A DNA stretch of 31,809 nucleotides from an uncultured Bacteroidales bacterium (GTDB taxonomy: Bacteria > Bacteroidota > Bacteroidia > Bacteroidales > Paludibacteraceae). The notes beneath the pieces were generated by a model. The model had not been told where the DNA came from. It searched no databases and saw only the letters and a program-made list of their open reading frames with translations. The stretch's first letter is position 1, and the number at the start of each line of letters is the position of its first letter. The stretch spans positions 1-31,809 of the forward strand of contig CAKZZM010000126.1 in NCBI GenBank assembly GCA_937885465.1, in the 5' to 3' direction. Made by a program: the position numbers and the translations under genes. This document shows positions 8,709 through 16,954 of this stretch, piece by piece.

Positions 8709-9404
8709 ATGAAAACAATTTTTAGAACTTGTCTTGCTCTCGCAATCTGCTTTTTATGCTACATTTGCGTAATGAGCGTGATGACTCCCATCAATTTTGA
8801 AAGCACTCGTGCTGATAGGGAAGCCGCTGTTATTAAGAACCTTGTCGACCTTCGTACTGCTGAGGTTGAGTTCCGTGCTCAAAACGGTCGCTATATGGCA
8901 GACCTTGATTCTCTTATACTTTTCCTCCGCACAGGTGAGAAGAAAGAGGTTGTAAAAGAAGGTGCCTTGACCGACAAGCAATTAGAGTCAGGTCTTACTG
9001 AGCAAAAGGCAGTCAAGATGATTGAGAAGGCCCAAAAGACAGGTAATTGGAGAGAGGTTGAAGCCAATGGTCTGCAAGGCTTTAAGCGTGACACCATCTC
9101 CACCCCGCTGCTGCAAGCCTTATACAAAGGCGAGTACGATGCTAAGTCGATTGAGAATATTCTCACTATCCCTTACAGCAACGGCAAGAGATATGAGGCT
9201 GTCGTTAACGACAACTACAGCACATCGCAAGGCATACATGTACCCCTCGTTGAGGTTCGTGCACACTACAACACCTGGCTTGGCGATCAAGATGACCAAG
9301 AGCGAGTTAACCTTATTGATCGTGAGGAGAAGTTAGGGCACTACCCGGGTCTTCGTTTCGGTGATATTTTAGAGCCGAATAATAATGCCGGAAACTGGGA
9401 GTAA
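8709..9404 (+). CDS. Membrane-anchored pseudopilin-like protein
   Basis: A 231-residue protein with one N-terminal hydrophobic segment (about residues 8-25) and a soluble remainder, most likely extracytoplasmic. Just after the membrane segment, IKNLVDLRTAEVEFRAQNGRY and the following DLDSLILFL resemble the start of type II secretion pseudopilins and other type IV pilin-like proteins (membrane helix, amphipathic helix, then an AxxxFxxxNGRY-like turn). There is no visible prepilin peptidase site, and no other secretion genes are nearby. Processing is therefore unproven and the role unknown. A DUF3822-like gene begins 4 bp downstream, but a strong hairpin at 9436-9466 may limit read-through. The gene is certain from its intact frame and start. 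The pseudopilin comparison is inference. Confidence 0.7.
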   Translation: MKTIFRTCLALAICFLCYICVMSVMTPINFESTRADREAAVIKNLVDLRTAEVEFRAQNGRYMADLDSLILFLRTGEKKEVVKEGALTDKQLESGLTEQKAVKMIEKAQKTGNWREVEANGLQGFKRDTISTPLLQALYKGEYDAKSIENILTIPYSNGKRYEAVVNDNYSTSQGIHVPLVEVRAHYNTWLGDQDDQERVNLIDREEKLGHYPGLRFGDILEPNNNAGNWE

Positions 9405-9407
9405 CAA

Positions 9408-9917
9408 ATGGCGGAAATCGGACATATAGAACCTGTCAAACCCACCTCCAATCAAGGTGGGTTTGATATGTTGTGGACTTCCTTTACTCTCGTTCCTGAT
9501 AATCTCTACGATGAAGAGCAGGAAGATTTATGGCTTAATTTTCTCAAACGCCAAATACCGAGAGATCAAGAAATAGGAAAAGAGCAGATTACCTCACAAC
9601 ATTGCGTCTGCCTATTTGAGAAAAGGAAGAACAGAGACTCGCATATTATCCCCTATCTTATTCGTCTCGCTTCAGATAAGCTACAAAGCACCGTATGCGC
9701 TATACGACAAGCCGATAAGATGGCTGTAGCCGTAATTATCAACTCAAAATTACAACTTGCCAACATCTATGAGGCGGGGACAAAAGAACAGATGCTTTAT
9801 TGGCTTCTGCGCATTTACGAGCAACTTAATATTCCAAAAGAAACACCGTTGTATATTCAATGCGGCGAAGGGACAAAGAAGCTGCTCAACTCACATTTTA
9901 TAACCTCCAACTTCTGA
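9408..9917 (+). CDS. DUF3822-like protein (short form)
   Basis: A 169-residue protein from the ATG at 9408, or 149 residues from the ATG at 9468. The stretch from about residue 21 (MLWTSFTLVPDNLYDEEQ) to the LYWLLRIYEQLNIPKETPLYIQCG region resembles the second half of DUF3822, an uncharacterised Bacteroidetes family of about 270 residues with a possible actin-like fold. The first half seems to be missing. Synteny supports the call, because DUF3822 genes are often found just upstream of rsmD, as here. A perfect 12-bp inverted repeat at 9436-9466 lies within the first 20 codons and ends one base before the second ATG, so the later start may be the real one and the hairpin may be regulatory. The function is unknown. 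Confidence 0.6.
   Translation: MAEIGHIEPVKPTSNQGGFDMLWTSFTLVPDNLYDEEQEDLWLNFLKRQIPRDQEIGKEQITSQHCVCLFEKRKNRDSHIIPYLIRLASDKLQSTVCAIRQADKMAVAVIINSKLQLANIYEAGTKEQMLYWLLRIYEQLNIPKETPLYIQCGEGTKKLLNSHFITSNF
9436..9466 (+). terminator. Perfect 12-bp hairpin, terminator-like or start-site-occluding
   Basis: TCAAACCCACCT (9436-9447) and AGGTGGGTTTGA (9455-9466) are exact reverse complements around the 7-base loop CCAATCA. The hairpin lies 32 bp after the stop of the pseudopilin-like gene and directly before an ATG at 9468. No U-tract follows on either strand, so it is not a classical intrinsic terminator. Confidence 0.55.
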
Positions 9918-9925
9918 CTTCCCTT

Positions 9926-10456
9926 GTGAGAATAATAAGCGGAACATACAAAGGCAGGCGATTAGAGCCACCACGCAATATCACGGCAAGACCCACTACT
10001 GATTTTGCCAAAGAGGGCTTATTCAATCTGCTTCAAAATAGAATTGATTTTGAGGGTATTGATATGCTTGACTTGTTTGCCGGTACGGGAAGTATAGGAA
10101 TAGAGTGCGTATCAAGAGGGGCAAGAGAAGTAACTGCCGTAGAGCTGGCACACACGCAGCAAAACTTCATAATATCAATCTGTAAACAACTCGGAATCAA
10201 TAATCTTACAGTCGTTCGAGGAGATGTGTTCAAATATATTGCATTATGCAATCTAAAATACGATTTCATCTATGCTGACCCGCCTTATCAACTCGCTCAG
10301 TTGCCGACTATCCCCGACCTTATCTTTGAACACAACCTGCTAAAAGAGGATGGTGTCTTCGTTCTCGAACATTCAAAGAATAACAATTTCTCTCAGCATC
10401 TTCACTTCTCTGACCACCGCTCATACGGCAATGTTCATTTCACATTCTTCAAATAG
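9926..10456 (+). CDS. rsmD: 16S rRNA (guanine(966)-N2)-methyltransferase
   Basis: A 176-residue SAM-dependent methyltransferase that modifies G966 of 16S rRNA in the 30S subunit. The GTG at 9926 is chosen because it begins the canonical N-terminus (VRIISGTYKGRRLEPP) and lies 8 bp after the upstream stop. The frame is open to an ATG at 9860, but that start would overlap the upstream gene and add 22 unrelated residues. Other family marks are RPTTDFAKEGLFN, the SAM-binding LDLFAGTGSIGIE, VTAVE after it, and the catalytic DPPY (YADPPYQLA). It converges on the DUF3109 gene with a 24-bp gap. Confidence 0.92.
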   Translation: MRIISGTYKGRRLEPPRNITARPTTDFAKEGLFNLLQNRIDFEGIDMLDLFAGTGSIGIECVSRGAREVTAVELAHTQQNFIISICKQLGINNLTVVRGDVFKYIALCNLKYDFIYADPPYQLAQLPTIPDLIFEHNLLKEDGVFVLEHSKNNNFSQHLHFSDHRSYGNVHFTFFK

Positions 10457-10480
10457 CCTTTGAAGCATTTTAGCATAGAG

Positions 10481-11077
10481 TTACTGAAGCATTTTATTCC
10501 ACTGCTCTGCTGTAAGACATAGTTCGTCATACCATTCCTGACCAAAGCGGGCGATGAGCGGTTCTTTAAGGAAGACATACATCGGCAGACGCAGTTTCTT
10601 CCCGCACTGACGGGCAGGGTGGCAAATATCCCAACGGTGGTAATCCAACGCAGTGGTTGCCGGCATATTTCCCTGAGCCGGAAACTCTTTTACCCGAATA
10701 GGATACAGATAACAGGATATTGGCTTTCTAAACGAAGATTTCCCTTCTAAAAATAATTTTTCTATCAAACAGTAGCACCAACCGTTGCTATCGGTACGCG
10801 AAAAAACACAATCCTTACCATCAATAATTTGCGTTACCTGTTCCCCGTCTTTATCTAAACAGCATACTCCCTCCTTTTCCACTAATTCTCTCGCCTGCTT
10901 CTGCATAAGAGGTAGCAACTGAGGCAACAACTCTTCTATCTGTTGCCTTTCCTCATCCATGACGGGGGCACCGGCATCACCTTCAATGCAACAAGCTCCT
11001 TTGCAGCGATTGAGATCGCAACAGAAATATTTCTCTAATATATCAAGCGATACAACCGTGTCTTTTATCAAAACCAT
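10481..11077 (-). CDS. DUF3109 family cysteine-rich protein
   Basis: A 198-residue cytoplasmic protein of the DUF3109 family, whose function is not established. Conserved cysteines are visible in FCCDLNRCKGACC (about residues 18-30), GVCCLDKDG, GKDCVFS and WCYCLIE, then SCYLYPIRV and DICHPARQCGKKL. This pattern is typical of the family and would suit a metal site, perhaps an iron-sulfur or zinc site, but that is inference. Its start overlaps the end of mntP by 10 bp on the same strand, which implies translational coupling. It is the last gene of the long minus-strand run. The short direct repeat GAAGCATTTTA occurs twice at its 3' end (10464 and 10488). Confidence 0.85.
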   Translation of the reverse strand: MVLIKDTVVSLDILEKYFCCDLNRCKGACCIEGDAGAPVMDEERQQIEELLPQLLPLMQKQARELVEKEGVCCLDKDGEQVTQIIDGKDCVFSRTDSNGWCYCLIEKLFLEGKSSFRKPISCYLYPIRVKEFPAQGNMPATTALDYHRWDICHPARQCGKKLRLPMYVFLKEPLIARFGQEWYDELCLTAEQWNKMLQ

Positions 11078-11625
11078 AAGCCTTCAATCCAAATTTTCAG
11101 TCCGATAGCAATAAGTATTATTCCGCCGACTAACTCCATATTAAACCTAAAATGCTCCCCTATTTTCTTCCCTATCAGCCAGCCTGCAATTGAAAACAAA
11201 AACGAACCTGATGCTATAATACCCACCCCGCTCCACAACCATTGAGGATAAGGGATAAAAATAACACCCGTTGCAAGCGCATCAATAGAAGTGGCAACGG
11301 CAAGCATCAACATTGTCGGCAAACTAAGTCCTGCAGTTTTCTCCTCTTTATTGGGTTTTATACTTTCCAGAATCATCTTTCCCCCGATAAAAGCAAGCAA
11401 AATGAGTGCTATCCATGGCGCATATCTTCTAAAGAAATCGGCAAAAATCACACCTGCGTAATACCCGATAAGTGGCATACCACCCTGAAATAAGCCAAAG
11501 AGGAGTGCCATAAGCAGGAAACGCCATTTATATGCATTACCGACTTCAATACCTTTCGCGATGGACACCGTAAAGCAGTCCATCGCTAATCCTATCGAAA
11601 TAAAAATGATTGTTATAATGTTCAT
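11068..11625 (-). CDS. mntP: Manganese efflux pump MntP
   Basis: A 185-residue inner-membrane protein with about six hydrophobic helices, the usual size for MntP (formerly DUF204), which exports Mn(II). The start MNIITIIFISIGLAMDCFTVSIAKG contains the conserved intramembrane Asp of the family (GLAMDCF). The second half repeats the pattern with AVATSIDALATGV, as expected for an internally duplicated transporter. I see no yybP-ykoY riboswitch in the 32 bp upstream, so control by that element is unlikely at this position. It follows the TlpA-like lipoprotein gene closely and overlaps the DUF3109 gene downstream. Confidence 0.93.
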   Translation of the reverse strand: MNIITIIFISIGLAMDCFTVSIAKGIEVGNAYKWRFLLMALLFGLFQGGMPLIGYYAGVIFADFFRRYAPWIALILLAFIGGKMILESIKPNKEEKTAGLSLPTMLMLAVATSIDALATGVIFIPYPQWLWSGVGIIASGSFLFSIAGWLIGKKIGEHFRFNMELVGGIILIAIGLKIWIEGLWF

Positions 11626-11657
11626 TTTAACACACAGGTTTATGCGCTCACGGACAA

Positions 11658-12218
11658 TTACTTCAATAACTCATCGAGATATTCATAGAAGGCAGGATCT
11701 TCACCGATGAATATTTTATTTATTGTTCCGTCTGCGGCAACTATAATCTTTGTCGGATAGCCTTCAATATTATACTTTTCAGTCACATCGCTATCTTCCG
11801 GATTATATACATGCAGCCATGGCAATTCATTATGGCGAACAGCCTCACGCCAATCTTCTTCCGTATCGCCACAGTCAATTCCGAGTATCTCAAATTTGCC
11901 GTCATACTTCTGATAATACGCCTTCATATCAGGTATTCCTTTGATGCACCAACGGCACCAAGATCCCCAAAAGTCAAGTATCACAACCTTACCGCGCAAA
12001 GACGATAGAGTCAGCGGATTACCATTAATATCATTCAGCGTAAAATCAGTGGCGAAAACTTGTTCACCTTCTGCCGCTATTTGCTCTGACTCCGGTTCAA
12101 CGACTTCAACAACTGCTTCTTCCTGATTTTCAGTCTGCTTGTTTTCTTTTTTGCACGACACCAAACCGAGTACTAAAATCGCTGACACAGAGATTACACT
12201 ACATTTCTTCATATTCAT
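11658..12218 (-). CDS. TlpA/ResA-type thiol-disulfide lipoprotein
   Basis: A 186-residue exported thioredoxin-fold protein. The N-terminus is a lipoprotein signal with lipobox LGLVSC (lipidated Cys22). An acidic linker follows to about residue 52. The thioredoxin-like domain has FTLNDINGNPLTLSSLRGK, typical of the AhpC/TSA-Redoxin-TlpA group, and the redox motif WCRWC (Cys88 and Cys91). The domain ends with YPTKIIVAADGTI, including the cis-Pro region. It probably reduces or exchanges disulfides in envelope proteins, and the precise partner is unknown. MNMKK leaves two possible starts (12218 or 12212) with no effect on the product. It lies 9 bp from the cytidylate-kinase-like gene. Confidence 0.88.
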   Translation of the reverse strand: MNMKKCSVISVSAILVLGLVSCKKENKQTENQEEAVVEVVEPESEQIAAEGEQVFATDFTLNDINGNPLTLSSLRGKVVILDFWGSWCRWCIKGIPDMKAYYQKYDGKFEILGIDCGDTEEDWREAVRHNELPWLHVYNPEDSDVTEKYNIEGYPTKIIVAADGTINKIFIGEDPAFYEYLDELLK

Positions 12219-12227
12219 AACAAAATA

Positions 12228-12881
12228 TTATTTAAAATTACTAACCTCATTCATTCTTTTTTCCACACATTCAGCGATGAACTTCGCTATTGATTCAGTC
12301 GGCAGGTCTTTAACGTTGAGTACGAGGTCATAATTACGGGCGTCGTACCTGCTCTTGCCGGAAAAGGTCAAAGTATAATTTTCCCTTGCCTCATCAACTT
12401 CCTTTATCAGTTGATCTGCAATTCCTTCAGTGATATTAAGCCGCTTTGCAACACTTTCTCTGCGTAAAGGCATATCGCCTATAAGAAAAATCTTAAAAGC
12501 TTTCGGGTCATCCTTGAAGATATAGAAGCCTGTCCGACCAAGAATAATACACGACTCTTGCTCTGCAACTTCCCTCAGTATGCGCTCTTCTGCTTCATAT
12601 AGTTGCTTAGAGGTGATGTTCTGCGCAAATGTCTCATAATACTGCTGATTAGCCCATGCCATTGCCTGCTGATAGTAGCGAGAGAAGTCATCCCACCAAT
12701 TATGCTTCTTCGCTTTAATATTGTTCATCTCTTCCTCTGTGAGATTAAACTGACTATGCAATGCCGTGAGAATCTTTCTATCGTAAATCTTCACCCCGAG
12801 CATCTCGCTCAGTTGTTCGGCAATCTTCCTGCCGCCGGTGCCGAATTCACGACTTATTGTGATAACAAACTTCTGTGCCAT
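12228..12881 (-). CDS. Cytidylate kinase-like family protein
   Basis: A 217-residue P-loop kinase-like protein. The N-terminus ITISREFGTGGRKIAEQL (residues about 8-25) is the modified nucleotide-binding loop of the Cytidylate_kin_2 family. CIILGRTGFYIF and the basic stretch PLRRESVAKR follow where a lid would lie. The protein is related to CMP kinase but lacks a standard CMP-binding insert, so its substrate is uncertain. Genes of this family are common in Bacteroidetes and do not replace cmk itself. It is 5 bp downstream of def and 9 bp upstream of the TlpA-like gene, so it is probably in one operon with them. Confidence 0.85.
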   Translation of the reverse strand: MAQKFVITISREFGTGGRKIAEQLSEMLGVKIYDRKILTALHSQFNLTEEEMNNIKAKKHNWWDDFSRYYQQAMAWANQQYYETFAQNITSKQLYEAEERILREVAEQESCIILGRTGFYIFKDDPKAFKIFLIGDMPLRRESVAKRLNITEGIADQLIKEVDEARENYTLTFSGKSRYDARNYDLVLNVKDLPTESIAKFIAECVEKRMNEVSNFK

Positions 12882-12886
12882 AATAA

Positions 12887-13441
12887 CTACACATTCTTCT
12901 TAAATTTATATTTAGGAATGGTTCTTCCTTTTGCTATATTCATCAGTTTGCCCTTTACGAATTGGCGCCGAATAGGCGATATTCTGTCAGTGAACACATT
13001 GCCTTCAATATGGTCGTACTCATGTTGGAATATGCGGCTTCTAAAACCTTCTAACCACTCCTCGTGTTCTTCACCATTAATATCTTGATAACGCACAAGT
13101 ACACTCTTCGGTCGAATCACATTCTCCGATATACCGGGCAGCGATAAGCAGCCTTCGCTATATGCTATCTTTTCCTCCGACTCTTCCAAAATCTCAGGAT
13201 TGATAAACGGTTGCTTAAAACCATCACATTCAGGATACTCCTCTTTCAACTCCGTTCCGTCAACAACAAACAATCTAAGAGATTTGCCGACCTGCGGGGC
13301 AGCCAAGCCACATCCTTCCGCCACGGTCAGAGTCTCAAACATATCATCAATAAGCACCCGTAAATCCGGGTAATCAGCCGGCACTTCTTCCGTTTCTTTT
13401 CTCAAAACCGGTTGTCCATAAAGAAAAATTGGTAGTATCAT
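12887..13441 (-). CDS. def: Peptide deformylase
   Basis: A 184-residue metalloenzyme that removes the N-formyl group from nascent proteins. All three signature motifs are present: GCGLAAPQ (residues 43-50), EGCLS (96-100) and HEYDH (140-144). These give Cys98, His140 and His144 as metal ligands and Glu141 as the catalytic acid/base. The length is normal for a bacterial type I enzyme. It follows ruvX on the same strand, a pairing I recall in Bacteroidetes, with a 135-bp AT-rich gap (13442-13576) in which I find no convincing promoter or hairpin. Confidence 0.96.
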   Translation of the reverse strand: MILPIFLYGQPVLRKETEEVPADYPDLRVLIDDMFETLTVAEGCGLAAPQVGKSLRLFVVDGTELKEEYPECDGFKQPFINPEILEESEEKIAYSEGCLSLPGISENVIRPKSVLVRYQDINGEEHEEWLEGFRSRIFQHEYDHIEGNVFTDRISPIRRQFVKGKLMNIAKGRTIPKYKFKKNV

Positions 13442-13576
13442 TGTAAATTAAAAATTATGTATGAATTATAAATGAAATAAGTTGACAAAAATGTTTAATT
13501 GGACAGTAATAACAATAAATACACGCGGCTATGTTTGCCGTTAAGTGTCCCGCATGTTATGCCGGTTATTATCACA

Positions 13577-13999
13577 CTAACTTCTAACAGCGAGGCCATC
13601 TAACCGTTCTTCTAACATTATGCACGCGGCTATCCTGTCAACCGTTTTTTTATCTTGCCTTTGTTTGCGTTTTAGTCCGCCTTCCAACATCGCCTTATGT
13701 GCCAAAACGGATGTGAAGCGCTCATCTACCTCAGAAAGAGTAATGGCGGTAAAAGTTTGTCGAAACCACGTGATAAATGGTCGAATATATTCCATCGACT
13801 GACTATCTTCACCATTCATCTGCACGGGGTGTCCGATAATGACCTCGTCAACGGTTTCTCGCAGGAAATAGTCGGATAACCATTGTTTTAGCACGGCAGT
13901 ATCCACCGTTTCCAACGGTGTAGCAGCAATCCGTAGCGGGTCAGTAACTGCTATACCCGTTCGCTTCTTGCCATAATCTATTGCCATTATTCTGCCCAT
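13577..13999 (-). CDS. ruvX: RuvX/YqgF family putative pre-16S rRNA nuclease (Holliday junction resolvase-like)
   Basis: A 140-residue RNase H-fold protein, normal length for YqgF/RuvX, which acts in 16S rRNA 5'-end maturation and was first described as a Holliday-junction resolvase. The ATG at 13999 gives MGRIMAIDYGKKRTGIAVTD, the canonical start with the first catalytic Asp in AIDYG. The frame is open to 14074, which would overlap msbA by 8 bp and add 25 basic residues, so I prefer the internal start. The second motif is EVIIGHP, followed by DERFTSV and the terminal Asp in VDRIAACIML. It lies between msbA and def. Confidence 0.9.
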   Translation of the reverse strand: MGRIMAIDYGKKRTGIAVTDPLRIAATPLETVDTAVLKQWLSDYFLRETVDEVIIGHPVQMNGEDSQSMEYIRPFITWFRQTFTAITLSEVDERFTSVLAHKAMLEGGLKRKQRQDKKTVDRIAACIMLEERLDGLAVRS

Positions 14000-14066
14000 A
14001 CATTCGTTTTTTTCAGAGTTTTCCTGTTTCCTCTTTTTTCCACGCAACCAAACATAAAAAGTCCAC

Positions 14067-15929
14067 TTATTCATTCTGCATTTTCAGCAGTTTGGCGTAG
14101 TAGCCGCTCCGTGTGAGTAGTTCGTCATGAGTTCCCGTTTCTACTATCTTTCCTTCGTGCAACACGCAAATCAGATCAGCGTTTCTTATTGTTGAGAGAC
14201 GGTGCGCTACAACAAGTTTAGTGCATTCCTCAGTGGTCAGAAGATTATCAAGGGCTTGTTGCACTAACCTCTCCGATTCAGTGTCAAGTGCAGATGTCGC
14301 CTCATCAAGGATCAGTATCTGCGGTTTTAATATAACCGCTCTCGCAATAGAGACCCTTTGCCGCTGTCCGCCCGACAAACGCGAGCCGCGATCGCCAACG
14401 ATTGTTTCAAATCCATCCGGCATAGCATTAATAAAATCTAAAGCATTGGCTACTATCGCCGCCTGCTCTATTCTCTGCATATTATCGCCACTAACAACCG
14501 AATCTTCCGCCGGTAACCCAAATGTTATATTGCTCAGTATTGTATCGTTAAACAGAATAGCATCTTGGTTGACATACCCGATCATTGAACGCAGTGCTTT
14601 CGTATTCAGTTCGCGAATATCTATTCCATTAATTTTTATGCTCCCGCTTACGGGATCGTAAAAGCGAGGAACGAGGTCAAGCAATGTTGTTTTGCCTGAG
14701 CCCGACTGCCCGACGAAAGCCACCATCTGCCCCCTCTTTATGTCAAGACAAATATCTTGCAGAACGGGTAGGTCGGGCAGATAAGAGAACGACACATGGT
14801 CGAAACTGATACTCTGCACTTCCTTAATCTGACAACTTGCATTTTGCGTCTCTTCCTGCTCATTTTCGATTGGCGAAGGAGCATTGAGTATCTTATCTAT
14901 TCGCTCAAGTGATGCCTTGCCTTTGCGTATTGAATAAGCCGCCTTTGAAAGATCCTTAGCAGGATTGATAATAGAGTAAAAAATAACGAGATAATATATA
15001 AAGACTGCGGCGTCGATAGACGAGTTATCAGCTAATATGAGTCCTCCGCCATACCATAGCAATACAGCAATGAGAGCCGTCCCCAGTGACTCACTGACGG
15101 GATGCGCGAGCATATAACGGCGGTGTATGCGGTTGAAAGTTCTACGAGTCCGCTCGTTTATATCATTAAATCTTGCTTTTAGTTTGTCCTCCGCCACAAA
15201 AGCCTTCACCACTCTCAACCCGCCGAGTGTCTCTTCTATCTGAGTCAGTATCTCCGCATTCTGCTCTTGTCCGCGCTTTGACTGCCGCTTCAACGACCGC
15301 CCTATCCTACCAATCAGCCATCCCGCCGTAGGCAAAAGAACAAGCACAAAGAGAGTCAGTTTCCAAGAAAGGATAAAGAGGGTAATGAGATAGACGGCTA
15401 TCATTATCGGGTCTTTGAAGAGCATATCAAGCGAAGCTATTATCGATGCTTCTACCTCCCCGACATCCGAGGTCATACGCGAAATAACATCACCTTTCTT
15501 CTCTTCCGTAAAATAGCCGACCGGCAATGATACTACCTTATCATACAGTTGCTTCCTCATATCTCTGAGAACACCGGTGCGAATAGGTATCATATAGAAC
15601 GAAGCGAGATATGAACAACCGCATTTCAGCATCGTCATCACCACAAGAAACAAACCGAGTGCAAACAGCACATAACCGGAATTGCCCGCACTTACTTCAC
15701 TACCTATCCAATAATACAAATTGTTTTTCAACGCATCCGTTATCTCGGACGCTCCGGCTGTCCAATTTATTGAAATATAAGCGTCTGCGCCGTCATTAAG
15801 TCCGAAAAGAATTTGCAGAATGGGAATGATGGCAGCAAAAGAGAATAAACTGAGTACAGTACTCAGCAAGTTAAACAAGATATTCAAAAACAAATATCCT
15901 TTATATGGCGGTAAAAAACGGCGAAGCAT
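14067..15929 (-). CDS. MsbA-like ABC transporter, fused permease and ATPase
   Basis: A 620-residue half-transporter with six predicted membrane helices in residues 1-330, then an ATPase domain with Walker A GQSGSGKTT (near 408), signature LSGGQRQR (near 518) and Walker B ILILDEATSALD (near 537). The closest functional comparison is MsbA, which flips lipid A-core across the inner membrane. Context supports this, because the gene begins 1 bp after lpxK, the last kinase of the lipid A backbone pathway. Bacteroidetes have several such exporters, so lipid A flipping is inferred mainly from the neighbour. Confidence 0.88.
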   Translation of the reverse strand: MLRRFLPPYKGYLFLNILFNLLSTVLSLFSFAAIIPILQILFGLNDGADAYISINWTAGASEITDALKNNLYYWIGSEVSAGNSGYVLFALGLFLVVMTMLKCGCSYLASFYMIPIRTGVLRDMRKQLYDKVVSLPVGYFTEEKKGDVISRMTSDVGEVEASIIASLDMLFKDPIMIAVYLITLFILSWKLTLFVLVLLPTAGWLIGRIGRSLKRQSKRGQEQNAEILTQIEETLGGLRVVKAFVAEDKLKARFNDINERTRRTFNRIHRRYMLAHPVSESLGTALIAVLLWYGGGLILADNSSIDAAVFIYYLVIFYSIINPAKDLSKAAYSIRKGKASLERIDKILNAPSPIENEQEETQNASCQIKEVQSISFDHVSFSYLPDLPVLQDICLDIKRGQMVAFVGQSGSGKTTLLDLVPRFYDPVSGSIKINGIDIRELNTKALRSMIGYVNQDAILFNDTILSNITFGLPAEDSVVSGDNMQRIEQAAIVANALDFINAMPDGFETIVGDRGSRLSGGQRQRVSIARAVILKPQILILDEATSALDTESERLVQQALDNLLTTEECTKLVVAHRLSTIRNADLICVLHEGKIVETGTHDELLTRSGYYAKLLKMQNE

Positions 15930-15930
15930 G

Positions 15931-16935
15931 CTAAAATTTACTTAAATACCTGAATAGTTTCTTTTCAAATATCTCTTTCTCCTGCCTTAAATCAACTTCA
16001 ATCGACACTACATGCAATCTGTTTCTTATATTTTCAGTCATATATGGCGAGTCGAGCAGGCGATAATAATCTTTCTCTGTTGTACATATAGGATAGTCAC
16101 CTGAAAAGGTCTTTTCCATTAAACGAAAATCTTTCTTACGGAAACGATGGTGATCATTAAATATCAATTTATCAATTACTTTATCTCCCAACTTATCTAT
16201 AATATATTGCGGCTGAGCAATACCTGTGATAAGGTAGCACCTCGATTGTGGCAGATTATGATATATCTGCCATGAGAAATATAAATCCTGACAAGGCAAG
16301 AGAGTCAGTTTATTTGCTATCACCCTTTTTTCCACGGGTTTGATATCATCAGTGCATTTAGTAACGCACACAACATCAGCGCGTATAGCAGCGTGTTTAT
16401 GTTCACGCAATCTTCCATAGGGCAGCAAATGGTCGTCGGGATAAAGTCGATCAGCCTGCGTCAGAAGGATATTATAGCCGCACTTAACTCGCCTGTGCTG
16501 AAAGGCATCATCAAGCACAATAACCTCTGTGTCAGGATATAGCTTCGTCAGTCGTTTTATTCCTTTTACCCTATCTTCGCATACTGCAAGAGGAACATCC
16601 GGGAACTTGGCGGATATTTGCTTAGGCTCATCGCCGATAGTATCTGTTGTTGCTGCCGAGGTAGCAAGAATAAACCCGCTCGTTTTTCTGCCATATCCTC
16701 GCGACAGGACTGCCACTTTTACACCCTTCCGATGCAACAATGAAACAATATACTCTACAAAAGGAGTCTTACCCGTACCACCAACTGCAATATTCCCGAC
16801 GCATATTGTCGAAACTGACGGAGTATAGGTATAGTACAGATGACCATCGTAGAGCATATTCCTCACAAACACACCTACTCCATATAAAAGTGATAATATG
16901 TATCTGATTAATTTCACGCAGAATAATACCCACAA
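15931..16935 (-). CDS. lpxK: Tetraacyldisaccharide 4'-kinase
   Basis: A 334-residue membrane-associated kinase that phosphorylates the 4' position of the lipid A disaccharide. The N-terminal hydrophobic segment (about residues 8-25) anchors it to the inner membrane. The P-loop region is VGNIAVGGTGKTPFVEYIV (about 47-64), highly typical of LpxK. VLSRGYGRK, GDEPKQISAKFP, VCEDRVKG and VLDDAFQHRRVK are further family motifs, and the last contains the catalytic Asp pair. It lies 19 bp after sppA and 1 bp before the msbA-like gene. Confidence 0.95.
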   Translation of the reverse strand: MWVLFCVKLIRYILSLLYGVGVFVRNMLYDGHLYYTYTPSVSTICVGNIAVGGTGKTPFVEYIVSLLHRKGVKVAVLSRGYGRKTSGFILATSAATTDTIGDEPKQISAKFPDVPLAVCEDRVKGIKRLTKLYPDTEVIVLDDAFQHRRVKCGYNILLTQADRLYPDDHLLPYGRLREHKHAAIRADVVCVTKCTDDIKPVEKRVIANKLTLLPCQDLYFSWQIYHNLPQSRCYLITGIAQPQYIIDKLGDKVIDKLIFNDHHRFRKKDFRLMEKTFSGDYPICTTEKDYYRLLDSPYMTENIRNRLHVVSIEVDLRQEKEIFEKKLFRYLSKF

Positions 16936-16954
16936 ACGAGCATTTGTGTTCCGA

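Noticed and set aside
9860..9925. An upstream ATG start for rsmD at 9860.
   Set aside because: It would overlap the DUF3822-like gene and add 22 residues unlike any RsmD. The GTG at 9926 begins the canonical RIISG motif.
13442..13576. A TATGTTTG promoter element in the gap between def and ruvX (about 13531, plus strand).
   Set aside because: It points away from both genes and has no TTG at a suitable distance, so chance is the better explanation.
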